Notes under the pieces: generated by a model
What the model saw: only the letters and a program-made list of their open reading frames with translations
Database searches by the model: none
What the model was told of the DNA's origin: nothing
Origin: Streptomyces rugosispiralis
Lineage (GTDB): Bacteria; Actinomycetota; Actinomycetes; Streptomycetales; Streptomycetaceae
Assembly (NCBI RefSeq): GCF_024505145.1
Contig: NZ_JANIAA010000030.1
Location: forward strand, 1 to 64,000
Direction: 5' to 3'
Length of the DNA stretch: 64,000 nucleotides
Part shown: positions 8,322 to 15,876 of the stretch, in pieces
Numbering within the stretch: the first letter of the stretch is position 1
Layout of the letters: the number at the start of each line of letters is the position of its first letter
Program-made: the position numbers and the translations under genes

Positions 8322-8933
8322 ATGCCGATCACACCTGCCAACGGCGGCTCCGCCGAGACCGCCGAGACCGCCGCGCCGAGCGGTTCCGCAGAGCCGATCA
8401 TGCTCGAGCTGGTCGACGAGGACGGTACGACGATCGGCACCGCGGAGAAGCTCTCCGCACATCTCGCGCCCGGCAAGCTGCACCGGGCGTTCTCCGTCTT
8501 CCTCTTCGACGACGAGGGGCGGCTGCTGCTGCAGCGCCGTGCGCTGGGCAAGTACCACTCCCCCGGAGTCTGGTCCAACACCTGCTGCGGCCATCCCTAC
8601 CCCGGTGAGCCGCCGTTCGTGGCCGCCGCCCGGCGCACCGGCGAGGAGCTGGGTGTGGCGCCCGCGCTGCTGCGGGAGGCGGGCACGGTCCGCTACAACC
8701 ACCCGGACCCGGCCTCGGGCCTGGTGGAGCAGGAGTACAACCACCTCTTCGCGGGGCTGGTGCGGACGACCCCGCGCCCGGACCCCGAGGAGATCGGCGA
8801 GATCGCCTTCGTCACCCCCGACGAGCTGGAGAAGCTGCGTGACGAGGGCCCGTTCTCGGCGTGGTTCATGACCGTGCTGGACGCGGCCCGCCCGGCGGTC
8901 CGTGAACTCACCGGGACGGCGGCGGGCTGGTAG
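8322..8933 (+). CDS. idi: Isopentenyl-diphosphate delta-isomerase, type I
   Basis: A 203-residue NUDIX-fold enzyme that interconverts isopentenyl and dimethylallyl diphosphate. The catalytic Cys segment SNTCCGHP and the Glu segment EQEYNH are both present, as is the RRTGEELG NUDIX-like helix. I prefer the second ATG (8322), because the AGAGGA ribosome-binding site directly abuts the first ATG (8316). The stop overlaps the end of the convergent ATPase gene by 26 bases. Streptomyces use it in isoprenoid and geosmin-type terpene supply. Confidence 0.92.
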   Translation: MPITPANGGSAETAETAAPSGSAEPIMLELVDEDGTTIGTAEKLSAHLAPGKLHRAFSVFLFDDEGRLLLQRRALGKYHSPGVWSNTCCGHPYPGEPPFVAAARRTGEELGVAPALLREAGTVRYNHPDPASGLVEQEYNHLFAGLVRTTPRPDPEEIGEIAFVTPDELEKLRDEGPFSAWFMTVLDAARPAVRELTGTAAGW

Positions 8934-9414
8934 CGGCGCCGGGCAGCGGAAGGGCGGCCCAGACCACCTTGCCGCCGCTCGCCGTCTGGTCCACGTCGTA
9001 GACCCCGCCCGCCTCCTCCGTGATCGCCGTCACCAGCAGCAGTCCCCGCCCACCGGTCCCGCCCTGGTCCGCCATCAGCGCGACGGGCCGGTAGGGATGG
9101 TTGTCCTCGACGGCGATCCGGACCCAGTCCCGGCTCAGGGAGACCTCGACGGCGATCTGCGGGGAGAGCAGCGCGGCGTGCCGCACCGCGTTGGTGACCA
9201 GCTCGGAGACGATCAGGAGCAGACCCTCCACCAGTTCGTCGTTCACCGGCACTCGCTGATGGACCAGCAGCTCGCGCACCGCGTGCCGGGCCTGTGGCAC
9301 GGAGGAGTCCAGGGCCGGTGCGGTGAACCGCCAGGTCCCCTCGTAGCCGACCGGGGCCGGGGGCGCCGGTGGGGCGTGTCCCGCTTCGGAGGGGACTCTC
9401 CCGACGATCTCCAT
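8908..9414 (-). CDS. RsbW-like serine kinase / anti-sigma type ATP-binding protein (HATPase_c)
   Basis: A 168-residue single-domain GHKL ATPase of the kind abundant in Streptomyces as anti-sigma or regulatory kinases. The N box ELVTNAVRHA, the G1 box VEDNHPYRPV and the G2 box GGRGLLLV are visible. The N-terminal 30 residues are Pro/Ala-rich and the C-terminus is short. No dedicated sigma or anti-anti-sigma gene lies next to it, so its target is unknown. The ATG at 9414 is the most likely start; the frame remains open further upstream without supporting signals. Confidence 0.82.
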   Translation of the reverse strand: MEIVGRVPSEAGHAPPAPPAPVGYEGTWRFTAPALDSSVPQARHAVRELLVHQRVPVNDELVEGLLLIVSELVTNAVRHAALLSPQIAVEVSLSRDWVRIAVEDNHPYRPVALMADQGGTGGRGLLLVTAITEEAGGVYDVDQTASGGKVVWAALPLPGAATSPPPSR

Positions 9415-9751
9415 GTGCGATACCCACCCCTCGCCGCGGCCCGACCTCTCGTATCGAGTGTTGGGAAGCTCTGGTACTGACCGATGGACTACGCACAACT
9501 TGACGCTTATCGAGCGTTTTTGATCGTTGGCGTATGCCAGGGTCACGCGCTCGACTGTTCCTGCTCGTGTGGATTCCGTGCATTGACTCTCTGGATTCCG
9601 GGCCTTGACTCCACCGTGACCGGCTCGAACGGCCGGGTCCCGGCGCTGGGCCCCGGCCCGGATGCCGTCGGAGGCGCCACCGCGCGGCCCGGACACCAGT
9701 GATCCGGATACGGGCGGCCCGGATACGAGCGGCCCGGATACGATCCGCCGC
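9415..9751. other. Divergent intergenic region (337 bases) with a 15-bp tandem repeat
   Basis: This region separates the ATPase gene (minus) from the crotonase-like gene (plus). It holds no convincing coding sequence. From about 9687 to 9746 there are four imperfect copies of a 15-bp unit centred on CCCGGATACGAGCGG, reaching almost to the start codon. TACGAT in the last copy sits 7 bases before the ATG at 9752. Confidence 0.6.
9687..9746. repeat. 15-bp tandem repeat, about 4 copies
   Basis: Successive units share GGATAC or GGACAC spaced 15 bases apart (CCCGGACAC, ATCCGGATACGGG, CCCGGATACGAGC, CCCGGATACGATC). The last copy supplies the putative -10 of the downstream gene. Confidence 0.7.
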
Positions 9752-10510
9752 ATGGAGCCCTCTCTGGAGCACGAGGTCGCGGACGGCATAGCGACCGTCG
9801 TCATCCGCCACCCCGCCAAGCGCAACGCCATGACCCCCGGGATGTGGCGGGCGCTGCCCCCGCTGCTGGCCCGGCTCGCCGCCGACCCCGCCGTACGGGC
9901 GCTGGTGCTCACCGGCGAGGGCGACACCTTCTGCGCGGGCGCCGACATCGGCTCGCTGAGCGCCACGTACGAGGAGACCGCCGGGATCGCGCTGCCCGCC
10001 GAGGAGGCGCTGGCCGCCTTCCCCAAGCCGACCCTGGCCGCGGTGCGCGGCTACTGCGTGGGCGGCGGCTGTCAGCTCGCGGCCGCCTGCGATCTGCGGT
10101 TCGCCGAGGAGGGCGCCCAGTTCGGGATCACCCCGGCCAAGCTGGGCATCGTCTACGCGCCCACCTCGACCCGCCGGCTGGTCGAGCTGGTGGGACCGGC
10201 CACCGCCAAGTTCCTGCTGTTCTCGGGCGAGCTGATCGACACCGAGCGGGCGCTGCGCACCGGGCTGGTGGACGAGGTGCTGCCGGCGGGCGGACTCGAC
10301 AAGCGGGTGGCGGAGTTCACGCGGGTGCTGGTCTCCCGGTCGCAGCTCACCCAGGCCGCGGTCAAGGAGTTCGCGGCCGGGTCCGTCGCGCCGGAGAGGG
10401 TCGCGTACTGGCAGGAGCAGGCGGGGGACAGCAAGGAGGCCGCCGAGGGCATCGCGGCCTTCTTCGAGCGCCGCCCGCCGCGGTTCCGCTGGACCCCACC
10501 GGCCGAATGA
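9752..10510 (+). CDS. Crotonase-superfamily protein (enoyl-CoA hydratase-like) lacking both catalytic glutamates
   Basis: A 252-residue crotonase fold. The oxyanion-hole segments GDTFCAGADIGSL and RGYCVGGGCQLA are present, so CoA-thioester binding is expected. The two residues aligned with the hydratase glutamates are Gln108 (GGGCQLA) and Ala129 (ITPAKLGI), so classical enoyl-CoA hydration is unlikely. Another crotonase-type reaction (isomerisation, decarboxylation, hydrolysis) or a degenerate role is possible. There is no ribosome-binding site; TACGAT lies 7 bases before the ATG, so the message may be leaderless. The frame extends upstream through a 15-bp repeat that I exclude. Confidence 0.8.
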   Translation: MEPSLEHEVADGIATVVIRHPAKRNAMTPGMWRALPPLLARLAADPAVRALVLTGEGDTFCAGADIGSLSATYEETAGIALPAEEALAAFPKPTLAAVRGYCVGGGCQLAAACDLRFAEEGAQFGITPAKLGIVYAPTSTRRLVELVGPATAKFLLFSGELIDTERALRTGLVDEVLPAGGLDKRVAEFTRVLVSRSQLTQAAVKEFAAGSVAPERVAYWQEQAGDSKEAAEGIAAFFERRPPRFRWTPPAE

Positions 10511-10518
10511 TCGCGGCG

Positions 10519-10742
10519 GAACGCGGCCGGACCGGGCGGGGTTGATGGGATCCGTAAGGGCGTCACGGCGGCCGGTCGTGGCGGGACCGGGCAAGGTTCA
10601 TGAGATCCGTAAAGGCGTCACGGCGGCCGGTCGTGGCCGGACCGGGCAGGGTTCATGGGAACCGTAAGGGCGTCACGGCGGCCGGTCGTGGCGGGACCGA
10701 GCAGGGTTCATGGGAACCGTAAGGGCGTCACGGCGGCCGAGG
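10519..10742. repeat. 55-bp tandem repeat, about 4 copies
   Basis: The motif CCGTAAGGGCGTCACGGCGG recurs at exact 55-base spacing (GTAA at 10554, 10609, 10664 and 10719), with the rest of each unit reading roughly GGTCGTGGCGGGACCGGGCA then GGTTCATGGGA. Copies differ by only a few bases. It fills most of the 314-base gap between the crotonase-like gene and the next gene, and has no coding potential. Confidence 0.9.
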
Positions 10743-10811
10743 AGTGGCCGGATCCGGCGGGGCCGATGAGGGCTGGTGAGACCCGGGCTACCGGGGGTGA
10801 CTACCTGTCGG

Positions 10812-10817
10812 TAGCGT
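10812..10817 (+). promoter_or_regulatory. -10 element, probable leaderless transcript
   Basis: TAGCGT lies 7 bases before the ATG at 10825 and there is no ribosome-binding site. Confidence 0.5.
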
Positions 10818-10824
10818 GCGGCCC

Positions 10825-11688
10825 ATGACCACACTTCCCGAGCTTGCCGCCCGTCGCTGTTACAGCGTCGTCAACCCCCTCCACTCCGCCATCTACTTCT
10901 CCCCCGACTTCGGCGAGGAACTCGCCGAGCGGGGGCTGAAGGACGGCGCGGCCGCGTACTTCGTCGGCCGCGCGGCGCCCCTGGGACGGGTGGGCGCGGG
11001 CACCGTCACCGCGACCTTCTTCAACTTCAGCCACGACCTGGTCGCCCGACACATTCCGGCCGCGTGGGACGTGGTCTCCCCCGAGGTCGCCCTGGAGGCC
11101 CGGCTGCGGGCCGCCGACTCGGTGCTGCGACGGGTGCTGGGCGAGGAGATCATCGCCTCCAAGGAGATGGCCGAGGCCGCGGAGCTGGCCCTGCGGGCGA
11201 CGGAGGCGTGCTCGCGCCTGGCGCGCCCGCTGTACGCCGCCCACGCCGATCTGCCCGTCCCGGACGCCCCGCACCTGGCGCTGTGGCACGCCGCCACGCT
11301 GCTGCGCGAACACCGCGGCGACGCCCATCTGATGACCCTGGTCGGCGCCGGGCTGGACGCGGTCGAGGCGCTGGCCTCCCACACCGCGACCGGTCAGGGC
11401 ATGTCCACCAAGTGGATCCTGCGGACGCGCGGCTACAGCGCCGAGGAGTGGGAGGCGGGCCGCGGACGGCTGCGCGACCGCGGCCTGCTCACCGCCGACA
11501 ACGAGCTGACGGAGGCCGGTGAGCGGCTGCGCCAGGACCTGGAGGCCGAGACCGACCGCCTGGACGCGGCGCCGTACGAGCACCTCGGCGCCGAGGGCGT
11601 GTCCCGGCTCACCGAGCTGGCCACCGCCTTCTCCACCACCGCCCGCGAGAACGGCGCCTTCCCGGCCGACCTCCGCGGCAAGAACTGA
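10825..11688 (+). CDS. SCO6745-family protein (predicted HTH-containing, function unknown)
   Basis: A 287-residue soluble protein matching the actinobacterial family often labelled SCO6745. It opens with TLPELAARRCYSVVNPLHSAIYF-type sequence, has an all-helical centre, and ends in a winged-helix-like segment (KWILRTRGYSAEEWEAG... then GLLTADNELTEAGERLR). No catalytic motif is evident. The start at 10825 is supported by the TAGCGT box 7 bases upstream; an in-frame GTG at 10816 overlaps that box. A strong hairpin follows the gene. Confidence 0.75.
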   Translation: MTTLPELAARRCYSVVNPLHSAIYFSPDFGEELAERGLKDGAAAYFVGRAAPLGRVGAGTVTATFFNFSHDLVARHIPAAWDVVSPEVALEARLRAADSVLRRVLGEEIIASKEMAEAAELALRATEACSRLARPLYAAHADLPVPDAPHLALWHAATLLREHRGDAHLMTLVGAGLDAVEALASHTATGQGMSTKWILRTRGYSAEEWEAGRGRLRDRGLLTADNELTEAGERLRQDLEAETDRLDAAPYEHLGAEGVSRLTELATAFSTTARENGAFPADLRGKN

Positions 11689-11965
11689 CGGACGGCCCTG
11701 ACCACCCGGGCCGGGCGCCTGGCCAGGAGGCCCGGCCACGGCGTCGGCCCGGCGCGGCCCCCGGTGGAGCCCTGGTCGGCGGCCCCGCCGGGGGTCGCGT
11801 TTGGCAGGGGCACATCGGGATACCCGCTTGTTGTGCGCGATCGGCCGTCTGACAACCGGGCGCCCACACCGCGCGCCGCGTACGCCGGCAGCAGCCCGTG
11901 CGCCGCGTAGCGAACGGTGCCCGGCGGCCGCCGCCGAGCCGCCACCGACCGACAGGAGGTATCCC
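11689..11965. other. Intergenic region before the small-peptide gene
   Basis: About 277 bases. It contains the terminator hairpin at 11709-11737 and the strong ribosome-binding site of the following small gene. I see no other coding sequence or clear promoter. Confidence 0.5.
11709..11737 (+). terminator. Hairpin terminator
   Basis: Perfect 8-bp stem GGCCGGGC / GCCCGGCC with a 13-base loop, 20 bases after the stop of the SCO6745-family gene. Confidence 0.65.
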
Positions 11966-12106
11966 GTGTTCCGCGCCATCGCCGACGTGCTCCGTGCCAT
12001 CGGTGCCGCCATCGCGACCGTGGTGACGCTTCCCTTCCGTGCCGTGGCCCGCCTCTTCGGCGGTGTCTCCGACGCGGCGAGCGGACCGCGCCGCAGGCGG
12101 GTGTGA
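11966..12106 (+). CDS. Small amphipathic/hydrophobic peptide (46 residues)
   Basis: A GTG start with an excellent ribosome-binding site (AGGAGGT, 11954-11960) six bases upstream. The product is a likely membrane-binding helix (MFRAIADVLRAIGAAIATVV), then TLPFRAVARLFGG, then a basic tail ending PRRRRV. From memory similar short proteins with an LPFR...RLFGG core occur in other Streptomyces, but no function is known. Hydrophobic and positively charged faces suggest membrane association. It lies between the SCO6745-family gene and tex, on the same strand. Confidence 0.65.
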   Translation: MFRAIADVLRAIGAAIATVVTLPFRAVARLFGGVSDAASGPRRRRV

Positions 12107-12247
12107 TGACCGTTTCCGGCTGATACCGGTGTCCGCCCGGCCCCGTACCCGGGCCTCCCGGCCCGCCGAAAGCGTCGGCCGCGACCGCTTCGTCAGTGCC
12201 ACCTGCCACAATGCAGGAGCAGTGCAGACCGAAAGCGGAGCGTGATC

Positions 12248-14632
12248 GTGACGACGTCCATCGAAGGCAGGATCGCCGAGGAACTCGGCGTACGGGAACG
12301 GCAGGTCAAAGCCGCCGTCGAGCTGCTCGACGGCGGCTCCACCGTGCCGTTCATCGCGCGCTACCGCAAGGAAGCGACGGAGATGCTCGACGACGCGCAG
12401 CTGCGCTCCCTGGAGGAGCGGCTGCGCTATTTGCGGGAGCTGGAGGAGCGGCGCACCGCGATCCTCGACTCGATCCGCTCCCAGGGCAAGCTGGACGAGG
12501 CCCTGGAGGCGCAGATCCTCGCCGCGGACTCCAAGGCCCGGCTGGAGGACATCTACCTCCCCTACAAGCCCAAGCGGCGCACGAAGGCCCAGATCGCCCG
12601 CGAGGCGGGGCTGGAGCCACTCGCCGATGGGCTGCTGGGCGACCCGAGCGTGGAGCCCACGGCCGCCGCGGCGGCCTTCGTGGACGCCGAGAAGGGCGTC
12701 GCGGACGCCGCCGCCGCGCTGGAGGGCGCGCGGGCCATCCTCACCGAGCGGTTCAGCGAGGACGCGGACCTCATCGGCGAGCTGCGTGAGCGCATGTGGG
12801 AGCGCGGCCGGGTGGCCACCAAGGTGCGCGAGGGCAAGGAGGAGGCGGGCGCCAAGTTCGCCGACTACTTCGACTTCGCCGAGCCGTTCACCGAGCTGCC
12901 CTCGCACCGGGTGCTGGCGATGTTCCGCGGTGAGAAGGAGGAGGTCCTCGACCTCGCCCTGGAGCCGGAGGAGCCCTCCGAGGAGACCGGCCCCACCTCC
13001 TACGAGCGCTCCATCGCCCATCGCTTCGGCATCGCGGACCGCGGCCGCCCCGCCGACAAGTGGCTGGCCGACACCGTGCGCTGGGCCTGGCGCACCCGCG
13101 TCCTGGTCCACCTCGGCATCGATCTGCGGCTGCGGCTGCGCCAGGGCGCCGAGGACGAGGCCGTCCGGGTCTTCGCCGCCAACCTCCGCGATCTGCTGCT
13201 CGCCGCCCCCGCCGGGACCCGCGCCACGATGGGCCTCGACCCCGGCTTCCGTACGGGCGTCAAGGTGGCCGTGGTCGACGCGACCGGCAAGGTGGCGGCC
13301 ACGGACACGATCTATCCGCACGTTCCCCGCAACCAGTGGGACGAGGCCATCGCCAAGCTGGCCGCGCTGGCGCGTGAGCACAAGGTGGAGCTCATCGCGA
13401 TCGGCAACGGTACGGCGTCCCGCGAGACCGACAAGCTGGCGGGCGAGCTGTGCGGCAAGCACCCCGAGCTGAAGCTCACCAAGGTGATGGTGTCGGAGGC
13501 CGGCGCCTCCGTGTACTCGGCCTCCGCCTTCGCCTCGCAGGAGCTGCCGGACCTCGATGTCTCGCTGCGCGGCGCCGTCTCCATCGCGCGCCGGCTCCAG
13601 GACCCGCTGGCCGAGCTGGTCAAGATCGACCCCAAGTCGATCGGCGTCGGTCAGTACCAGCACGACCTGTCCGAGGTGAAGCTCTCCCGCTCGCTCGACG
13701 CGGTCGTCGAGGACTGTGTGAACGGTGTCGGGGTGGACGTCAACACGGCCTCCGCCCCGCTGCTCAGCCGGGTCTCGGGCATCGGCACCGGCCTCGCGGA
13801 GAACATCGTCTCCCACCGCGACGCCAACGGCCCGTTCCACAACCGTAAGGCGCTCAAGGACGTGGCCAGGCTCGGCCCCAAGGCGTACGAGCAGTGCGCG
13901 GGCTTCCTGCGCATCCGCGGCGGCGACGACCCGCTGGACGGGTCGAGCGTGCACCCCGAGGCGTATCCGGTGGTGCGGCGGATGGCCACCACGGCGGGCG
14001 GCGACGTGACCACCCTCATCGGCAACACCTCGGTGCTGCGCGGTCTGCGGCCGAACGAGTTCGTGGACGACGCCTTCGGTCTGCCGACCGTCACCGACAT
14101 CCTCAAGGAGCTGGAGAAGCCGGGCCGCGACCCGCGTCCCGCCTTCAAGACCGCGACCTTCAAGGAGGGCGTCGAGAAGATCGGCGACCTGTCGGCCGGG
14201 ATGATCCTGGAGGGCGTCGTCACCAATGTGGCGGCGTTCGGCGCGTTCGTGGACGTCGGTGTGCACCAGGACGGTCTGGTGCATGTCTCCGCGATGTCCA
14301 AGACGTTCGTCAAGGACCCGCGGGACGTGGTCAAGCCCGGTGACATCGTGCGGGTGAAGGTCCTGGACGTCGACATCCCGCGGAAGCGGATCTCGCTGAC
14401 GCTCCGGCTCGACGACGAGGCGGGCGCCCCGTCCGGCGGCGGCCGTGACCGTGACCGCAGCCGCTCCGACGAGGGCCGCGGCCAGCGCGGCGGGGGCCGT
14501 CGCGGCGCGCCCCAGCAGCGCCAGGGCGGCAGCCGCGGCCAGCGCGGCGGCGGCCGCGACGCGGCTCCGGCGAACGGCGCGATGGCGGACGCCCTGCGGC
14601 GGGCGGGCCTCCTGGACCCGAAGAACCGCTAG
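12248..14632 (+). CDS. tex: Tex family RNA-binding transcription accessory protein
   Basis: A 794-residue Tex protein. The N-terminal domain contains STVPFIARYRKEATEMLDD. A YqgF/RNase-H-like domain starts near GLDPGFRTGVKVAVVD, followed by helix-hairpin-helix repeats (VSGIGTGLAENIV) and a C-terminal S1 domain (GMILEGVVTNVAAFGAFVDV). A low-complexity Arg/Gly-rich tail (RGQRGGGRRG, RGQRGGGRD) follows and ends in a short helix. Tex binds nucleic acid and associates with transcription. I chose the GTG at 12248, which has GGAG 7 bases upstream, over the GTG at 12242. Confidence 0.93.
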   Translation: MTTSIEGRIAEELGVRERQVKAAVELLDGGSTVPFIARYRKEATEMLDDAQLRSLEERLRYLRELEERRTAILDSIRSQGKLDEALEAQILAADSKARLEDIYLPYKPKRRTKAQIAREAGLEPLADGLLGDPSVEPTAAAAAFVDAEKGVADAAAALEGARAILTERFSEDADLIGELRERMWERGRVATKVREGKEEAGAKFADYFDFAEPFTELPSHRVLAMFRGEKEEVLDLALEPEEPSEETGPTSYERSIAHRFGIADRGRPADKWLADTVRWAWRTRVLVHLGIDLRLRLRQGAEDEAVRVFAANLRDLLLAAPAGTRATMGLDPGFRTGVKVAVVDATGKVAATDTIYPHVPRNQWDEAIAKLAALAREHKVELIAIGNGTASRETDKLAGELCGKHPELKLTKVMVSEAGASVYSASAFASQELPDLDVSLRGAVSIARRLQDPLAELVKIDPKSIGVGQYQHDLSEVKLSRSLDAVVEDCVNGVGVDVNTASAPLLSRVSGIGTGLAENIVSHRDANGPFHNRKALKDVARLGPKAYEQCAGFLRIRGGDDPLDGSSVHPEAYPVVRRMATTAGGDVTTLIGNTSVLRGLRPNEFVDDAFGLPTVTDILKELEKPGRDPRPAFKTATFKEGVEKIGDLSAGMILEGVVTNVAAFGAFVDVGVHQDGLVHVSAMSKTFVKDPRDVVKPGDIVRVKVLDVDIPRKRISLTLRLDDEAGAPSGGGRDRDRSRSDEGRGQRGGGRRGAPQQRQGGSRGQRGGGRDAAPANGAMADALRRAGLLDPKNR

Positions 14633-14708
14633 CCCTCCGCGAGCGGTCCGCCCCCGGTCGGCCTCGCCATGACGGCGGGGCCGCGCGGGGGCGGGTCGGC
14701 GGCCGCCG

Positions 14709-15764
14709 TCACCTTTCCACGGAGGCGACCCGGACCGCTTCGCTGGTGCGGGCCACCAGGTAGGAGCGGCCGCGGAGGGCGCGGGGGTCCAGGGGAACGT
14801 GGTGGGTGCCCGGTTCCAGGACGGCGTCGAAGAGTTCGCGCGTATGGGGCCGGGAGAGCCGGCCCAGGCGGTGGGCCACAAGCGCCACCCGGCAGGTGGC
14901 CGCGACCTCGACCACCGCCTCGGCGCCGCCCGCCACCGTCGTCAGGCCGAGGAGGCGGCGGCGGTCGTGGGGGGTGCGGTCCAGGGCCTGCTCGACCTGG
15001 GCGACGAGCAGGGGGACGATCGGGGCGAGCGCGGTGACGCACACCGCGTCGGAGCGCGCCGCCGCGAAGGCGTCCCGGACCGCGTCCCGGTCGTCCTGAC
15101 CCACCGTCCGGCCGAAGACCACCGCACCGTATTTGCGCAGCTCATCCGCGTGGGCGCCGGCCGCGTCCAGGGTGATCTCGGCGCCGACGCCGATGCGGCG
15201 CAGCGCGGCGGCCAGCTTGGCGAGGACGGCGGCGCGCGGCCCGATCAGCAGCGCCCTCGGGCCGTTCGACAGCTCGCTCGGCAGCTCGGCCCCGAGCGCG
15301 CCGTCGGCGGTCAGCAGCCCCTTCAGCGCGGTCCGGTACTGCTCGCCGTGGAAGCGGTAAGGGCCGAGGTCGTGGTAGCCGTCGCGCTCGTCGTCCGGGG
15401 TCTCGCCGGTCTGCCAGGCGAAGTCACGCCAGACGACATCGGGACCGTCCCGCTCGATGACGGCGGTGACGGCCCCGCACTCCAGCCCCTCGCACTCCGG
15501 GCAGCCGTAGAGGACGAACCGGCTCCCCTCCAGCGGCGCCTCCGTCTCCAGCAGCAGCGTCCGCACCTGCTCGGCGAGGGCGGCGGGCCCGATGCCGGCG
15601 GCGAGCGGTGAGACCGCGTCGAGGTCGGCGAGGCGCGCCAGCAGGGGGCTGCCGTCCACCACGAAGTCCAGGAAGTCGCGGTGGGTTTGGTACGCGCCGT
15701 CGGCCAGCACACCGCCCGCGCGCATCGCCGGGGCCAGCCCGAAGGTCACGTACTCGGAGGTCAT
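14709..15764 (-). CDS. Uncharacterised protein, 351 residues
   Basis: A soluble protein with no recognised catalytic signature. It opens MTSEYVTFGLAPAMRAGG, has a Cys cluster (CPECEGLECG, about residues 90-100) that could bind a metal, a central segment YGPYR-like (DGYHDLGPYRFHGEQY), and a C-terminal half that looks like a Rossmann-type alpha/beta domain (ALLIGPRAAVLAKLAAALRRIG). Related Streptomyces proteins are sometimes labelled oxidoreductase, without support that I can see. The ATG at 15764 is the first plausible start. It is convergent with tex and downstream of the BCCT gene on the same strand, separated by a strong terminator. Confidence 0.65.
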   Translation of the reverse strand: MTSEYVTFGLAPAMRAGGVLADGAYQTHRDFLDFVVDGSPLLARLADLDAVSPLAAGIGPAALAEQVRTLLLETEAPLEGSRFVLYGCPECEGLECGAVTAVIERDGPDVVWRDFAWQTGETPDDERDGYHDLGPYRFHGEQYRTALKGLLTADGALGAELPSELSNGPRALLIGPRAAVLAKLAAALRRIGVGAEITLDAAGAHADELRKYGAVVFGRTVGQDDRDAVRDAFAAARSDAVCVTALAPIVPLLVAQVEQALDRTPHDRRRLLGLTTVAGGAEAVVEVAATCRVALVAHRLGRLSRPHTRELFDAVLEPGTHHVPLDPRALRGRSYLVARTSEAVRVASVER

Positions 15765-15813
15765 GCCCCAAGTATTCCCGCTTCGGGGCGGTATCAGGGG
15801 AAACCGGCGGTGC

Positions 15814-15840
15814 GCCGCCCGGACCGGGGGTCCGGGCGGC
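15814..15840 (-). terminator. Perfect 12-bp hairpin terminator
   Basis: GCCGCCCGGACC / GGTCCGGGCGGC with a 3-base loop, 37 bases beyond the stop of the BCCT transporter gene on the minus strand. Confidence 0.8.
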
Positions 15841-15876
15841 AGGACACGGCCGCGCCCGAAAGCGGCGGCCGGTGAG

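Noticed and set aside
14648..14692. Terminator between tex and the uncharacterised gene
   Set aside because: CCGCCCCCG and CGGGGGCGG can pair, but the loop is over 25 bases and the region is GC-rich enough for this by chance.
11609..14881. 1090-residue minus-strand open frame across tex
   Set aside because: It is antisense to the clearly conserved Tex protein and is a by-product of high GC.
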